Made by a program: the position numbers and the translations under genes | Shown: piece after piece, positions 1 through 8,755 of the stretch | Layout of the letters: every line of letters starts with the position of its first letter | Position numbering within the stretch: the first letter of the stretch is position 1 | DNA from: JAKACA01 sp963769255 | Lineage (GTDB): Bacteria > Actinomycetota > Acidimicrobiia > Acidimicrobiales > Bog-793 | DNA length: 64,000 bases | Direction: 5' to 3' | Assembly (NCBI GenBank): GCA_963769255.1 | Contig: CAVYKV010000001.1 | Coordinates: 124,001 to 188,000, forward strand | Notes under the pieces: generated by a model | The model's database searches: none | Told to the model about the DNA's origin: nothing | What the model saw: the letters and a program-made list of their open reading frames with translations, nothing else

Positions 1-2
1 CT

Positions 3-2018
3 CATGTCAGGGTGAGCGCCGGGACGGCCGCCATCGCCGGCGGCGGGCTCTACTCGAACGGTCAGCTGTGGGCGACCGGGGCGACCTTCACGGGCGACCG
101 CGCCGGCACCGCCGGCGGAGCCGTCGAGCTCCGTGGCTCGCAGGCGGTGGTCACCGGCTCCACCTTCGACGACGACGCCGCCGGCCCGGGTGCCGAGGTC
201 TCGGGAGGCGCCGTGGACGACAACGGCACCGCCCTCGTGCTCGTGTACTCGAGCTTTTCCGACGACTCGGCGGCAGGGACCGGCATGGCACGAGGCGGCG
301 CCCTCGCCCTCGACGGTGCCGCCTGGCTCTCGGGTGACTCCTTCCTGGGAGACCATGTCGCCTCCTCGGCCGCGACGACCACGACGACCACGACCACGAC
401 GACCACGACCACGACGACCACGACCACCTCGGCTGCTTCGCCACCGCCCTCCGTGACCGTGCCCACCGCCGAGGGAGGCGCCTTCTACGCCGCCTCGACC
501 CTCTCGACGATCGAGGGCGGCACCTTCGACGGCGACTCGGCGCAGGCTGTGGTGGCCGCCGGGGGCGCCGTCTTCACAAGCGGCCAGCTCACCGTCGTCT
601 CGTCCCGCTTCCTGGCGGACGTGACGACGGACACGCCCGCCTCCGCGACGGCGACCGCCGCCGCAGGGCCGGCGAGCGGGACCCCGGGGACGGTCGGTGG
701 GGGCGGTGCCATCGACGACACGGGCCATCTCATCCTCGAGTCGAGCTGGCTGGACCGCAATACGGCCGATGGTGACGGCGGGGCGCTCCTCGTGACGGGC
801 GCCTCCCTCGTCGTCGACTGCGTCCTCTCCCACAACCTGGCGTCGCTCGCAGGGGGCGCCGTCTACGACACGGCATCGCTCGTCCTGACGGCGAGCACCC
901 TGTCGCACGACCGTGCCCTTTCCGGCGGCGGCCTCGTCGCCGCCGGCCCGGTGCGTGCCCGCGGTGACGCCATCGCCGACAACGACGCCACCGCCCCCGA
1001 CGGCAGTGGTGGCGGCATCCTGCTCGCCGCCACTCCCGGGTCGGCCGCGGCGCCGAAGCTCGTCCTCCGCCGCAGCACGGTGGTCGGCAACATCGCCGCC
1101 TCCGGTGCCGGCATCGCAGCCGAGCCGTTGCCGGCGCTGCACCCCGTCGCCCTCCTGTACCGGAGCGTCATCTCGGCCAACGACGTCCCCTCCGGAGCCG
1201 AGCAGGACTGCGCCACCGTCGGCGCTCCCAGTGCCTCCTTCGTCGTCTCCGAGGGCGGCAACGTCGGCGGCGACACGACCTGCGGCCTCGCCGCCTCGAC
1301 CGACCGGGAGGGATCGTCGCAGCAGAGCTACTGGCTTGCGAGCGCCACGGGTTCGGTGCACGCCTGCCGGCTCGCCATCTACGGGGCGCCGGCAGGCGGC
1401 CGGGCGAGCTCTCCCGTCGTGGCCATGGCGGCGGCCCCCGGCAATGACGGGTACTGGGAGGTGTCGGCCGACGGAGCCGTCGACAACTTCGGGTCGGCCG
1501 GTTGGTTCGGTTCGGCCCTCGGGAGGTTGGGCGGCGCCTCGGTGACGGGCCTCGCCGTCACGCTCGACGGCGAGGGCTACTGGATCGCCACGTCGGACGG
1601 AGCCGTCCTCAACTTCGGCGACGCCGGATACTTCGGCTCGGCGAAGGGAGCCCACGTCGTCGCCATGGCGCGCAGCGTCGACGGCCGCGGCTATTGGCTC
1701 CTCAGCCGGGACGGACACGTCTTCGCCTTCGGGGACGCCCCTCGGGAGGGCGGGCACACCGGCATCGCCGCCGTCGCCATCACCCCGACACCGGACGGGG
1801 AGGGCTACTGGGTCGCCTCCGCCGCGGGCTCCGTCTTCGCCTTCGGCGACGCCGGCTCCTTCGGGGGCGCCGCCACGGCCGGAGTCGTGGCCGTGCTGGC
1901 GACGCCGGACGGCCGGGGGTACCTGCTCGTGACCGATCGCGGCCAGGTCTTCGCCTTCGGCGAGGCCGTGGGGGCACATCCGGCCACCTACGCCGTGTCG
2001 GCTGCCGCCTCCGTCTGA
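3..2018 (+). CDS. Beta-helix surface protein with C-terminal YW/FGDA repeats (5' end outside window)
   Basis: The reading frame is open to the window edge, so the gene probably begins upstream; an internal GTG lies at base 12. About the first 440 residues are Gly/Ala/Ser/Thr-rich with recurring GGA(V/I) and SxLSxNxA steps, typical of a right-handed parallel beta-helix. A run of 18 Thr interrupts it near residue 125. The C-terminal 230 residues hold about six copies of a 35-residue repeat with the core GYWxxxxDGxVxxFGDA, probably propeller-like blades. No membrane anchor is visible in the visible part. It is likely secreted or surface-exposed; the ligand is unknown. No enzymatic motif was recognised. 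Confidence 0.7.
   Translation, partial: HVRVSAGTAAIAGGGLYSNGQLWATGATFTGDRAGTAGGAVELRGSQAVVTGSTFDDDAAGPGAEVSGGAVDDNGTALVLVYSSFSDDSAAGTGMARGGALALDGAAWLSGDSFLGDHVASSAATTTTTTTTTTTTTTTTTTSAASPPPSVTVPTAEGGAFYAASTLSTIEGGTFDGDSAQAVVAAGGAVFTSGQLTVVSSRFLADVTTDTPASATATAAAGPASGTPGTVGGGGAIDDTGHLILESSWLDRNTADGDGGALLVTGASLVVDCVLSHNLASLAGGAVYDTASLVLTASTLSHDRALSGGGLVAAGPVRARGDAIADNDATAPDGSGGGILLAATPGSAAAPKLVLRRSTVVGNIAASGAGIAAEPLPALHPVALLYRSVISANDVPSGAEQDCATVGAPSASFVVSEGGNVGGDTTCGLAASTDREGSSQQSYWLASATGSVHACRLAIYGAPAGGRASSPVVAMAAAPGNDGYWEVSADGAVDNFGSAGWFGSALGRLGGASVTGLAVTLDGEGYWIATSDGAVLNFGDAGYFGSAKGAHVVAMARSVDGRGYWLLSRDGHVFAFGDAPREGGHTGIAAVAITPTPDGEGYWVASAAGSVFAFGDAGSFGGAATAGVVAVLATPDGRGYLLVTDRGQVFAFGEAVGAHPATYAVSAAASV
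375..428 (+). repeat. ACG/ACC microsatellite encoding 18 threonines
   Basis: Three perfect copies of a 15-base unit (ACG ACC ACG ACG ACC) are followed by a 9-base partial copy. All copies are in frame with the surrounding beta-helix protein and encode only Thr. Copy-number change by slippage would be in frame. It probably forms a flexible linker within the surface protein. Confidence 0.85.
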
Positions 2019-2035
2019 TCCCCCACCACCCCGGG

Positions 2036-2053
2036 CTGGGCACGATTACCCAG
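2036..2053. terminator. Small hairpin after the surface-protein gene
   Basis: CTGGG (2036-2040) pairs with CCCAG (2049-2053) across an 8-base loop, 18 bases after the surface-protein stop codon. There is no T-tract, so it is at best a weak or factor-assisted terminator. Confidence 0.3.
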
Positions 2054-2136
2054 TGATCTCGGTCGGCATCGCGCCTATCGTTTGCATCAGCTAGCGGGCG
2101 TCGCCGACCGACGGCGCCGGCACGGGAGGGATGCTG

Positions 2137-2751
2137 ATGGCCGACATGACTCTTGAGGTTGCTGCGCCGGAACGCTCGCTGACGGAGGCCCCGCCACGGC
2201 CTGCCCTCCAGATCGTGCCCCTGCGGGGACTGCCCATCGTTGCCATCGTCCTCGTCGGCCTCGTCGTGGCCATCGCCACGAACCAGCTGTGGGCGCTCGA
2301 CTTCTGTCACGTCGTCGCCGGTGGCCTCTGGACGGGGATCGACCTCTTCGTCGGCTTCATCGTCGGGCCCATCCTCGGCAGGCTCTCCATCCCGGCCCGC
2401 ATGGAATTCTCCATGCGGTTCATGCCGAAGATGCTCCTGCTCATGCCGACGCTCGTCATCACAACCCTCACGGCGGGCTTCCAGCTCGCCCGCCACGACG
2501 GTTACCTCCTCGCCGGCGACCCGCACCACGGCTGGGTGGTCGCCTCGTTCTTCGTCGTCGGCGTCATGGCGGTCATCGCCATCGGCCTCCTCGAGCCCGC
2601 CAACCTCGCCGTGCTCTTCGAGCTGAGGAAGCCGCAGCCGAACGGCGAGGTCATCGGCCGCCTCATGAAGCGCTTCATCTACACCGCAGGCATCACAGGG
2701 GCGATGCAGGTGGCGACGCTCGTCATCATGACGAAGCTGGCATCCATATGA
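2137..2751 (+). CDS. Polytopic membrane protein, possibly CopD/DUF2269-like
   Basis: A 204-residue protein with about five hydrophobic segments, including one near residues 31-45, a Trp/His-containing segment (FCHVVAGGLWTGIDLF) and a C-terminal one. Paired His/Trp in a membrane helix recalls the CopD or DUF2269 families, but I cannot assign it firmly. I chose the ATG at 2137 over 2131 because GGGAGGG (2124-2130) abuts the first ATG and sits six bases before the second. Its stop overlaps the next ATG (ATGA), so the two membrane genes are probably cotranslated and may form one complex. Confidence 0.65.
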   Translation: MADMTLEVAAPERSLTEAPPRPALQIVPLRGLPIVAIVLVGLVVAIATNQLWALDFCHVVAGGLWTGIDLFVGFIVGPILGRLSIPARMEFSMRFMPKMLLLMPTLVITTLTAGFQLARHDGYLLAGDPHHGWVVASFFVVGVMAVIAIGLLEPANLAVLFELRKPQPNGEVIGRLMKRFIYTAGITGAMQVATLVIMTKLASI

Positions 2752-3176
2752 GCGCCCACCCGACGGCTGCCGGCGAGTCCGGCACGAGCGCTCGGCGCTT
2801 CCCCCCGGTGGCGGAGGTCCTCGTCGCCTCCATGATGCTCGTGATCGCCGGTGGCATCTACATGGCGTCCCGCCTGCCGAGGGTGCCTGCCCTGGCGCCC
2901 GCCGTCATCCTTCTCGCCGCCGCCGGCGGGCTCTTCCTTGCCGCCGTCGTGCTCGTCAGCCGGCTCGAGGCCTTCGCATGGCCCGTCTTCCGGCGCGTGA
3001 CGGGCTGGGTCTCCCTCGCCTACGTCGTCATCGCCGGCATGCTCGAGTACATCTTCGTGTTCGACCACACGCGGGGCGGCCCTCTCGTGGTCATCACGCT
3101 GAGCCTCGTGATCTTCGCCCTCGACATTCCGCTCTTGATGGGTTTCTCGGTGGCGAGGTACCAAGAGCCCGTCTGA
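2748..3176 (+). CDS. Small membrane protein, translationally coupled to the upstream membrane gene
   Basis: A 142-residue protein with four predicted membrane helices after a polar N-terminus of about 20 residues. The start ATG overlaps the upstream stop (ATGA). I did not recognise a family. The coupling and shared polytopic character suggest it partners the 204-residue membrane protein. No cofactor motif stands out, apart from a His in the loop before the last helix (FDHTRGG). Confidence 0.6.
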   Translation: MSAHPTAAGESGTSARRFPPVAEVLVASMMLVIAGGIYMASRLPRVPALAPAVILLAAAGGLFLAAVVLVSRLEAFAWPVFRRVTGWVSLAYVVIAGMLEYIFVFDHTRGGPLVVITLSLVIFALDIPLLMGFSVARYQEPV

Positions 3177-3201
3177 CCTGCGGCGCCCCGCCACCGCGAG
3201 G

Positions 3202-3624
3202 TCAGTTGGTCTTGACGATGAGGACGGCGCAGGGGGCGTTGTGCGCCACGCTGTTGGGCACCGAGCCGAGGATGCGGCGGTTCATGCCCTTGCTGCCGAC
3301 GACGATGAGGTCGGCCTTCTCTTGATCTGCCACGGCGACGAGGACGTCGGCGGCCGCACCCCCAAGGGCATGGCGCTGCACGTCGACGCCTTCGAAGCTG
3401 CGCGCTGCCCGTGCCAGCACCTCACCGGTCTCCGCCACGAGCGCCTCCACGTCGCTGTCGCCGAGGGTGGCGCCGGCCGCCATGGCCATGGCGCCGGGAC
3501 GGAGGAGGTAGGCGCTCACGAGGTGAACCGTGGCCCCCGTCTTGCGGGCGATCTCGGCCGCCGTGGCGACGGCGCGCTGGGCGGTCTCGGAACCGTCAGT
3601 CCCTACGACGATGGTCGAGTACAC
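3202..3624 (-). CDS. Universal stress protein (UspA family)
   Basis: A single 140-residue Usp domain, the usual length. The N-terminal strand-loop VGTDGSE (residues 7-13) and the C-terminal segment GSKGMNRRILGSVPNSV (from about residue 110) match the nucleotide-binding Usp subgroup. The loop between GxxG and GS is shorter than the canonical G2xG9xGS, a variant I recall in actinobacterial Usps. It is expected to be cytosolic, ATP-binding and stress-induced. It is divergent from the phosphotriesterase-like gene, with about 100 bp between. Confidence 0.88.
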   Translation of the reverse strand: MYSTIVVGTDGSETAQRAVATAAEIARKTGATVHLVSAYLLRPGAMAMAAGATLGDSDVEALVAETGEVLARAARSFEGVDVQRHALGGAAADVLVAVADQEKADLIVVGSKGMNRRILGSVPNSVAHNAPCAVLIVKTN

Positions 3625-3728
3625 GGGCGGCCTCCGGGAGCGAGGGGTCGGGTCGGCGGGCCAGACTCTAGTCGTCGCAGGTCGATCAGTCAGGGGCGAC
3701 GGGGAGGTGGGGCGGCGGCAGGACTACC

Positions 3729-4730
3729 GTGCCGGCCGTGACGGGAGATCCTGCACGGGTCGAGACGGTCGCCGGCCCGGTCGAGGTCGCCTCCCTCGGG
3801 TGGACGCTCATGCACGAGCACGTGTTCGTGCTCAGCACCGACTACGCGGAGAACTACGGTCCCGGCTCCTTCTGGGACGAGGAGCAGCGTGTCGCCGACG
3901 CCGTCGAGCGGCTCCGATCCCTCGCCGCAAAAGGCGTCGGCACGATCGTCGACCCGACCGTCGTCGGACTTGGACGGTCCATCCCCCGCATCGCCCGCCT
4001 CGCCGCCGCCGTTCCGCTCCACATCATCGTCGCCACGGGGCTCTACACCTACGGCGAGCTGCCCTTCCCCTACCGGCTGCGCGGTCCGGGCGCTCCCTAT
4101 GGCGGTCCCGAGCCGATGCTCGCCGACTTCGTCCGCGACGTCCGCGACGGCATCGCCGCAACCGGCGTGAAGGCGGCATTCCTCAAGTGCGCCGTCGAGC
4201 ATGCCGTTCCGACTCGCGGGGTCGAGCGGGCGCTGCGCGCCGTGGCGAAGGCCCATCTCGAGACGGGGGCGCCCATCATGGTGCACACCTCCAGCCGCGA
4301 GCAGACGGGGCGCTACGTCCTCGGCGTCCTCGGGGAGGAGGGCGCCGATCTCACCCGGACGATCATCGCCCATGCCGGCGACTCCGGCGATCTCGACTAC
4401 CTGATGGAGATGGCCGACTCCGGCGCCCTCCTCGGCATGGACCGCTTCGGGCTCGACATGTACCGCACGACGGCCGACCGTCTCGAGACGATCGCCGCCC
4501 TCGCCAAGCGCGGCTATGCGGATCGCATGGTGCTCTCGCAGGACGCCTCGTGCTTCATGGACTGGTTCGGTCCCGATTTCGAGGCGCTGCGGGCGCGGGC
4601 GATGCCGGACTGGCACTACGAGCACATCGCTGACGCCGTCCTCCCCGCCCTCGCCCACCTCGGTGTCACCGACGCCCAGATCGACGAGATGATGCGGCTC
4701 AACCCCGCCCGCTACTTCACGGCAGTCTGA
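3729..4730 (+). CDS. Phosphotriesterase-family metal-dependent hydrolase
   Basis: A 333-residue amidohydrolase-superfamily TIM barrel of the phosphotriesterase/PHP type. All expected binuclear metal ligands are visible: HxH in MHEHVF (residues 29-31), the candidate carboxylated Lys in AFLKCAVEH (Lys153), His186 (VHTSS), His215 (AHAGD) and Asp272 (LSQDAS). Members hydrolyse organophosphates, lactones or related esters; the substrate cannot be read from sequence. The start is GTG at 3729; another GTG at 3738 is possible. It is a monocistronic-looking gene, convergent with mmsA. Confidence 0.85.
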   Translation: MPAVTGDPARVETVAGPVEVASLGWTLMHEHVFVLSTDYAENYGPGSFWDEEQRVADAVERLRSLAAKGVGTIVDPTVVGLGRSIPRIARLAAAVPLHIIVATGLYTYGELPFPYRLRGPGAPYGGPEPMLADFVRDVRDGIAATGVKAAFLKCAVEHAVPTRGVERALRAVAKAHLETGAPIMVHTSSREQTGRYVLGVLGEEGADLTRTIIAHAGDSGDLDYLMEMADSGALLGMDRFGLDMYRTTADRLETIAALAKRGYADRMVLSQDASCFMDWFGPDFEALRARAMPDWHYEHIADAVLPALAHLGVTDAQIDEMMRLNPARYFTAV

Positions 4731-4750
4731 CTGACACTTCAGGACAGCTC

Positions 4751-6265
4751 TCAGGACGTCTGCGGGAAACCCAGATTGATCCCCCCATGGCTCGGGTCGA
4801 GCCACCGGCTCGTCACGACCTTGCCGCGGGTGTAGAAGTGGACGCCCTCGGTGCCGTGGGCGTGGCTGTCGCCGAAGAGGGAGCTCTTCCAACCGCCGAA
4901 GGAGTAGTAGGAGACCGGCACGGGGATGGGGACGTTGATGCCCACCATGCCGACCTCCACCTCGTTCTGGAAGCGCCGGGCCGCCCCGCCGTCATTGGTG
5001 AAGATGGCGGTGCCGTTCCCGTAGGCATTGGCGTTCACGAGCTCCAGGGCAACCTCGTAGGAGGGCACGCGGACGACGGACAGCACCGGGCCGAAGATCT
5101 CGTCGGTGTAGATCGACATCGCCGGCGTCACCTGGTCGAAGAGCGTCGGCCCGAGCCAGAAACCGTCCGCCTCGCCATCGACCTCGATGTCGCGGCCGTC
5201 CACGACGAGCTCGGCGCCCGCTTCGATGCCGGCGTCGAGGTACGACGCCACCTTGTCCCGGTGCGCTTTCGTCACGAGGGGCCCCATGTCGACCCCCCGG
5301 CGGCCGTCGCCGGTCTTGAGCGTCGCCATTCGCTCCCGGATCTTCCCCACGAGGTCGTCGGCGACCGGCTCCACGGCGACGATGGCGGAGATGGCCATGC
5401 ACCGTTCCCCGGCCGAGCCGAAGCCGGCGTTGACGGCGGCGTCGGCCGCCAGGTCGAGGTCGGCGTCCGGTAGGACGACCATGTGGTTCTTGGCACCGCC
5501 CAGCGCCTGCACCCGCTTGCCCGACCTCGTGCCGTTCTCGTAGACGTAGCGGGCGATCGGCGTCGAGCCCACGAAGGAGATCGCCTTCACGTCGGGATGC
5601 TCGAGCAGGCGGTCGACGGCCACCTTGTCGCCGTGGACGACGTTGAAGACGCCCGCCGGCAGGCCGGCCTCGTCCCAACGCTCCGCCATCCAGACGGCGG
5701 CGGACGGGTCCTTCTCGCTCGGCTTCACGACGACGGTGTTGCCGCAGGCGATGGCGATCGGGAAGAACCAGCAGGGCACCATGGCCGGGAAGTTGAAGGG
5801 GCTGATGATGCCGACGGCGCCGAGCGGCTGGCGGATCGAGTAGACGTCGACGTTCGTCGAGACGTCCTCGGAGTAGCCGCCCTTCAAGAGGTGGGGGATG
5901 CCGCAGGCGAACTCGACGACTTCGATGGCGCGGTTGACCTCCCCGAGGGCGTCGGCCAGCACCTTGCCGTGCTCGCTCGTGACGATGGCGGCGAGATCGC
6001 CGGCACCCTCGACGATGATCTCCCGGAAGGCGAAGAGGATCTTCGAGCGCTTGGCGAGGGAGGCGTGCCGCCAATCGGAGAAGGCGGCCGTGGCGGAGGC
6101 GACCGCTTGGTCGACGTCGGCGGGTGAGGCGAAGGCCACGCGTTTCGTCAGCCGACCGGTGGCGGGATCGTAGACGTCGCCCATCCGCTCTGTCGTGCCG
6201 TCGAAGGGCTTGCCGTCGATCCAGTGCCGGACGAGCGGTACGGAGTTGGAGGTGGGGCCGGTCAT
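4751..6265 (-). CDS. mmsA: Methylmalonate-semialdehyde dehydrogenase (CoA-acylating)
   Basis: A 504-residue aldehyde dehydrogenase. FNFP (157-160), catalytic Cys289 in AGERCMAIS, and GGAKNH (256-261) are visible. Asn takes the place of the general-base Glu of hydrolytic ALDHs, which marks the CoA-acylating MmsA/IolA class. The enzyme converts methylmalonate semialdehyde or malonate semialdehyde plus CoA and NAD+ to propionyl-CoA or acetyl-CoA in valine and inositol breakdown. The start at 6265 (MTGPTSNS) is preferred over an in-frame codon at 6304 because it gives the family's usual N-terminus and leaves room for the divergent GT2 gene. Confidence 0.92.
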   Translation of the reverse strand: MTGPTSNSVPLVRHWIDGKPFDGTTERMGDVYDPATGRLTKRVAFASPADVDQAVASATAAFSDWRHASLAKRSKILFAFREIIVEGAGDLAAIVTSEHGKVLADALGEVNRAIEVVEFACGIPHLLKGGYSEDVSTNVDVYSIRQPLGAVGIISPFNFPAMVPCWFFPIAIACGNTVVVKPSEKDPSAAVWMAERWDEAGLPAGVFNVVHGDKVAVDRLLEHPDVKAISFVGSTPIARYVYENGTRSGKRVQALGGAKNHMVVLPDADLDLAADAAVNAGFGSAGERCMAISAIVAVEPVADDLVGKIRERMATLKTGDGRRGVDMGPLVTKAHRDKVASYLDAGIEAGAELVVDGRDIEVDGEADGFWLGPTLFDQVTPAMSIYTDEIFGPVLSVVRVPSYEVALELVNANAYGNGTAIFTNDGGAARRFQNEVEVGMVGINVPIPVPVSYYSFGGWKSSLFGDSHAHGTEGVHFYTRGKVVTSRWLDPSHGGINLGFPQTS

Positions 6266-6312
6266 GATGATCATTCTCGCGCCGCAGCGTCTCGCCACCA
6301 ACATCGACCGGG

Positions 6313-8580
6313 GTGGGTTTCGCGGCGGCGCCCGACGGGCACATCCTCAACACCGTGCTCTTCGCGCTCTTCATGGTCTGCGTCCTGGAGCTTGGCCTCG
6401 CCACCCTCCTGCTCGTTCTGGCGGGACGGCGCCTCCGGGTCTCCTCCCGTCTCCTCGGCCTGTTGGTCGGGTGCGGTCTCATCTACGCGGCCGGCCGCCT
6501 TGTCGTCGCCATCTGGTCGATCGGCTCTGGTCCTGTCGTCGCAGCCGAGAGCCTGCTGGCCGCCATCCTCCTCGTCGTGGTCGCCCTACGACCGGAGTGG
6601 AACCCTGTGGGGCAGGTCTTCTTCACGAGCTTCGCGGCGGCCGCCCTCGCCTACCTCGTCTTCGCCGCCGACGTGACGGTGGCCGGTCACCTCTCCGTCG
6701 TGGCGTCCATTGCCTCGGCGGGGCTGTTCCTGCTCGAGGCGGGAGCCCTCGCCATCGCCTCGACGTTCGCGTTCGAGACCTGCGACGTCCTGTGCCGGAC
6801 CCGCCACACCCGCCCCTTCCCGAGCCCGAGCCCGCAGTACCAGCCCTTCGTGTCGCTCCACATCCCCGCCTACAACGAACCGCCGGAGATGCTCATCGAG
6901 ACGATCCGTGCCGCCGAGGCGATCGACTACCCGAGCTTCGAGGTCGTCGTCATCGACAACAACACCGACGACCCCGCCGGCTGGGGGCCGGTGGCGGAGT
7001 ACTGCCAGGACCGTCCGAGGGTGCGCTTCGTGCACGTGGAGGGGCTCGAGGGCTACAAGTCCGGCGCCCTCAACCTCGTGCTGGGTGAACATACCGACGC
7101 GCGGGCAGAGCTCGTCGGCGTCATCGACGCCGACTACGTCGTCGATCCCTCCTATCTGCGCGACACCGTCGGGTACTTCGCCGACCCCGAGCTCGCCTTC
7201 CTGCAGAGCCCGCAGGATTACCGGGACTACGAGCAGAGCAGCTACTTCACTGCCTGCTACGACGCCTACCGGTACTTCTTCTCGATGGCCATGCCGTCGC
7301 GCAACGAGCGCAACTCCATCATCTTCGCCGGCACGATGGGTCTCCTCCGCCGGCGCCTCCTCGAAGAGGTCGGGGGGTGGGACGAATGGGTCATCACGGA
7401 GGACGCCGACGCCTCCCTTCGCCTCCTCCGGGCCGGCTACTCGGGCCTCTTCATCGCCCGCAGCTACGGGCGCGGCATCATGCCCCTGACGTTCGCCTCC
7501 TTGAAGAGCCAGCGGTTCCGCTGGTGCTTCGGCGGCATGCAGATCCTTCGCCGCCATTGGCGCTCCCTCATGCCCTGGGACCGGTCGCCGGACAACCGCC
7601 TCTCGATCGCCCAGCGTCTCGACTACCTCGTCGGGGGCTTCCAGTGGTTGAACGATCTTGTCTATCTCGGCTTCTCCGTCGTGCTCGCCATCGTCGTGGG
7701 CCTCCTGCTGGCGGGCGATCACGTACCCATCCGGCCCTTCGTGGGGCCGACGGTGATCCTCCCAGCCGCCCTCCTCGCCTCCGGTCTCCTCCGGGCCACG
7801 TGGGCGCTTCGCAGCCGTTCCCGCATCTCGTACCGGCGGGCGCTGCTCGCCTTCGCCAACTGGTTGTCCCTCTCCTGGACGGTGGCGCTCGCCTGCCTGC
7901 AGGGTCTCCTTCGCTCCGAGGGCACGTTCCTGCGCACCCCGAAGACGCGGGGCGAGAGCCGCTGGCGCGACGCCCTCGTGGCCGCCCGCGTCGAGACGCT
8001 CTTCGCACTCGCCCTCCTCGGCGGCGCCATCGCTCTCGCCGTGGGTGCCCACCCGACCGCCCTCCTCGTCGCCCTCGTGTGCTGGCAGGGCCTCGTGTAC
8101 GCCTCGGCGCCCGTCATGTCCTGGCTCAACCAGCGAGCCGAGCTGCGCCCCGAGCTGGAGCGTCGCCGGCGCACCGAGGAGCGGCGGGAGCGCCTCGCCC
8201 GCGTCATGCGACCCCTGCAGGCGGGCACGCTCGTGGCGGGCGGTGCCGGCCTCGTCTTCGTCGTCGTGATGGCCCTCGGGGCGACGAACCCCGGCCATCC
8301 GACGAACCCCTTCCAGGTGCCGAAGGCATCGCCGTCGCCGCCGCCGCCGTCGCCCGTCTCGGGCCGCTCCTCCCACCACGCCAAGGGTGGCGGCTCGACC
8401 TCGTCGACGTCCTCCACGACATCGTCCTCCACGTCCACGAGCTCCACGAGCACGACCTCGAGCTCGACGAGCAGCACGACGAGCCCCGCGAGCACGACCA
8501 CGACGTCGAGCCCGCCGACGTCCACCAGCACGACCACGACGATCTCGAGCGCCACGACGACCTCGACGTCGTCACCCTGA
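6313..8580 (+). CDS. Processive family 2 membrane glycosyltransferase with Ser/Thr-rich tail
   Basis: A 755-residue protein. About four membrane helices precede a GT2 domain (about 178-410) with PAYNEPP, the metal-binding DAD (272-274), the catalytic TED (362-364) and QRFRW (400-404). These mark a cellulose/hyaluronan-synthase-like processive enzyme. About five further helices follow, then a tail of about 55 residues that is almost wholly Ser and Thr with some Pro. It probably makes an extracellular or cell-wall beta-glycan; the sugar is unknown. The start is GTG at 6313, 47 bp from the divergent mmsA start, without a clear ribosome binding site, so a later start is possible. Confidence 0.82.
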   Translation: MGFAAAPDGHILNTVLFALFMVCVLELGLATLLLVLAGRRLRVSSRLLGLLVGCGLIYAAGRLVVAIWSIGSGPVVAAESLLAAILLVVVALRPEWNPVGQVFFTSFAAAALAYLVFAADVTVAGHLSVVASIASAGLFLLEAGALAIASTFAFETCDVLCRTRHTRPFPSPSPQYQPFVSLHIPAYNEPPEMLIETIRAAEAIDYPSFEVVVIDNNTDDPAGWGPVAEYCQDRPRVRFVHVEGLEGYKSGALNLVLGEHTDARAELVGVIDADYVVDPSYLRDTVGYFADPELAFLQSPQDYRDYEQSSYFTACYDAYRYFFSMAMPSRNERNSIIFAGTMGLLRRRLLEEVGGWDEWVITEDADASLRLLRAGYSGLFIARSYGRGIMPLTFASLKSQRFRWCFGGMQILRRHWRSLMPWDRSPDNRLSIAQRLDYLVGGFQWLNDLVYLGFSVVLAIVVGLLLAGDHVPIRPFVGPTVILPAALLASGLLRATWALRSRSRISYRRALLAFANWLSLSWTVALACLQGLLRSEGTFLRTPKTRGESRWRDALVAARVETLFALALLGGAIALAVGAHPTALLVALVCWQGLVYASAPVMSWLNQRAELRPELERRRRTEERRERLARVMRPLQAGTLVAGGAGLVFVVVMALGATNPGHPTNPFQVPKASPSPPPPSPVSGRSSHHAKGGGSTSSTSSTTSSSTSTSSTSTTSSSTSSTTSPASTTTTSSPPTSTSTTTTISSATTTSTSSP

Positions 8581-8755
8581 CGGACTGGGGCTTGGGCGAG
8601 ACCTGGACTCCGGCCCGCCCCCCGGCCATGGCGCCGCGGACGTGCTGCACCGCGACACGACCGCGGCGCGCCACTCGTGGGTCGGGATCGTGAGTCCGGT
8701 AGCGTCCGAGCGTGATGGGGAGGAAGGCCTTGCTTCGTGCCCGTGGCAACGCCGC

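Noticed and set aside
62..466. An antisense frame containing a long Val run
   Set aside because: It is the reverse complement of the Thr microsatellite; the Thr reading is in frame with a real repeat protein.
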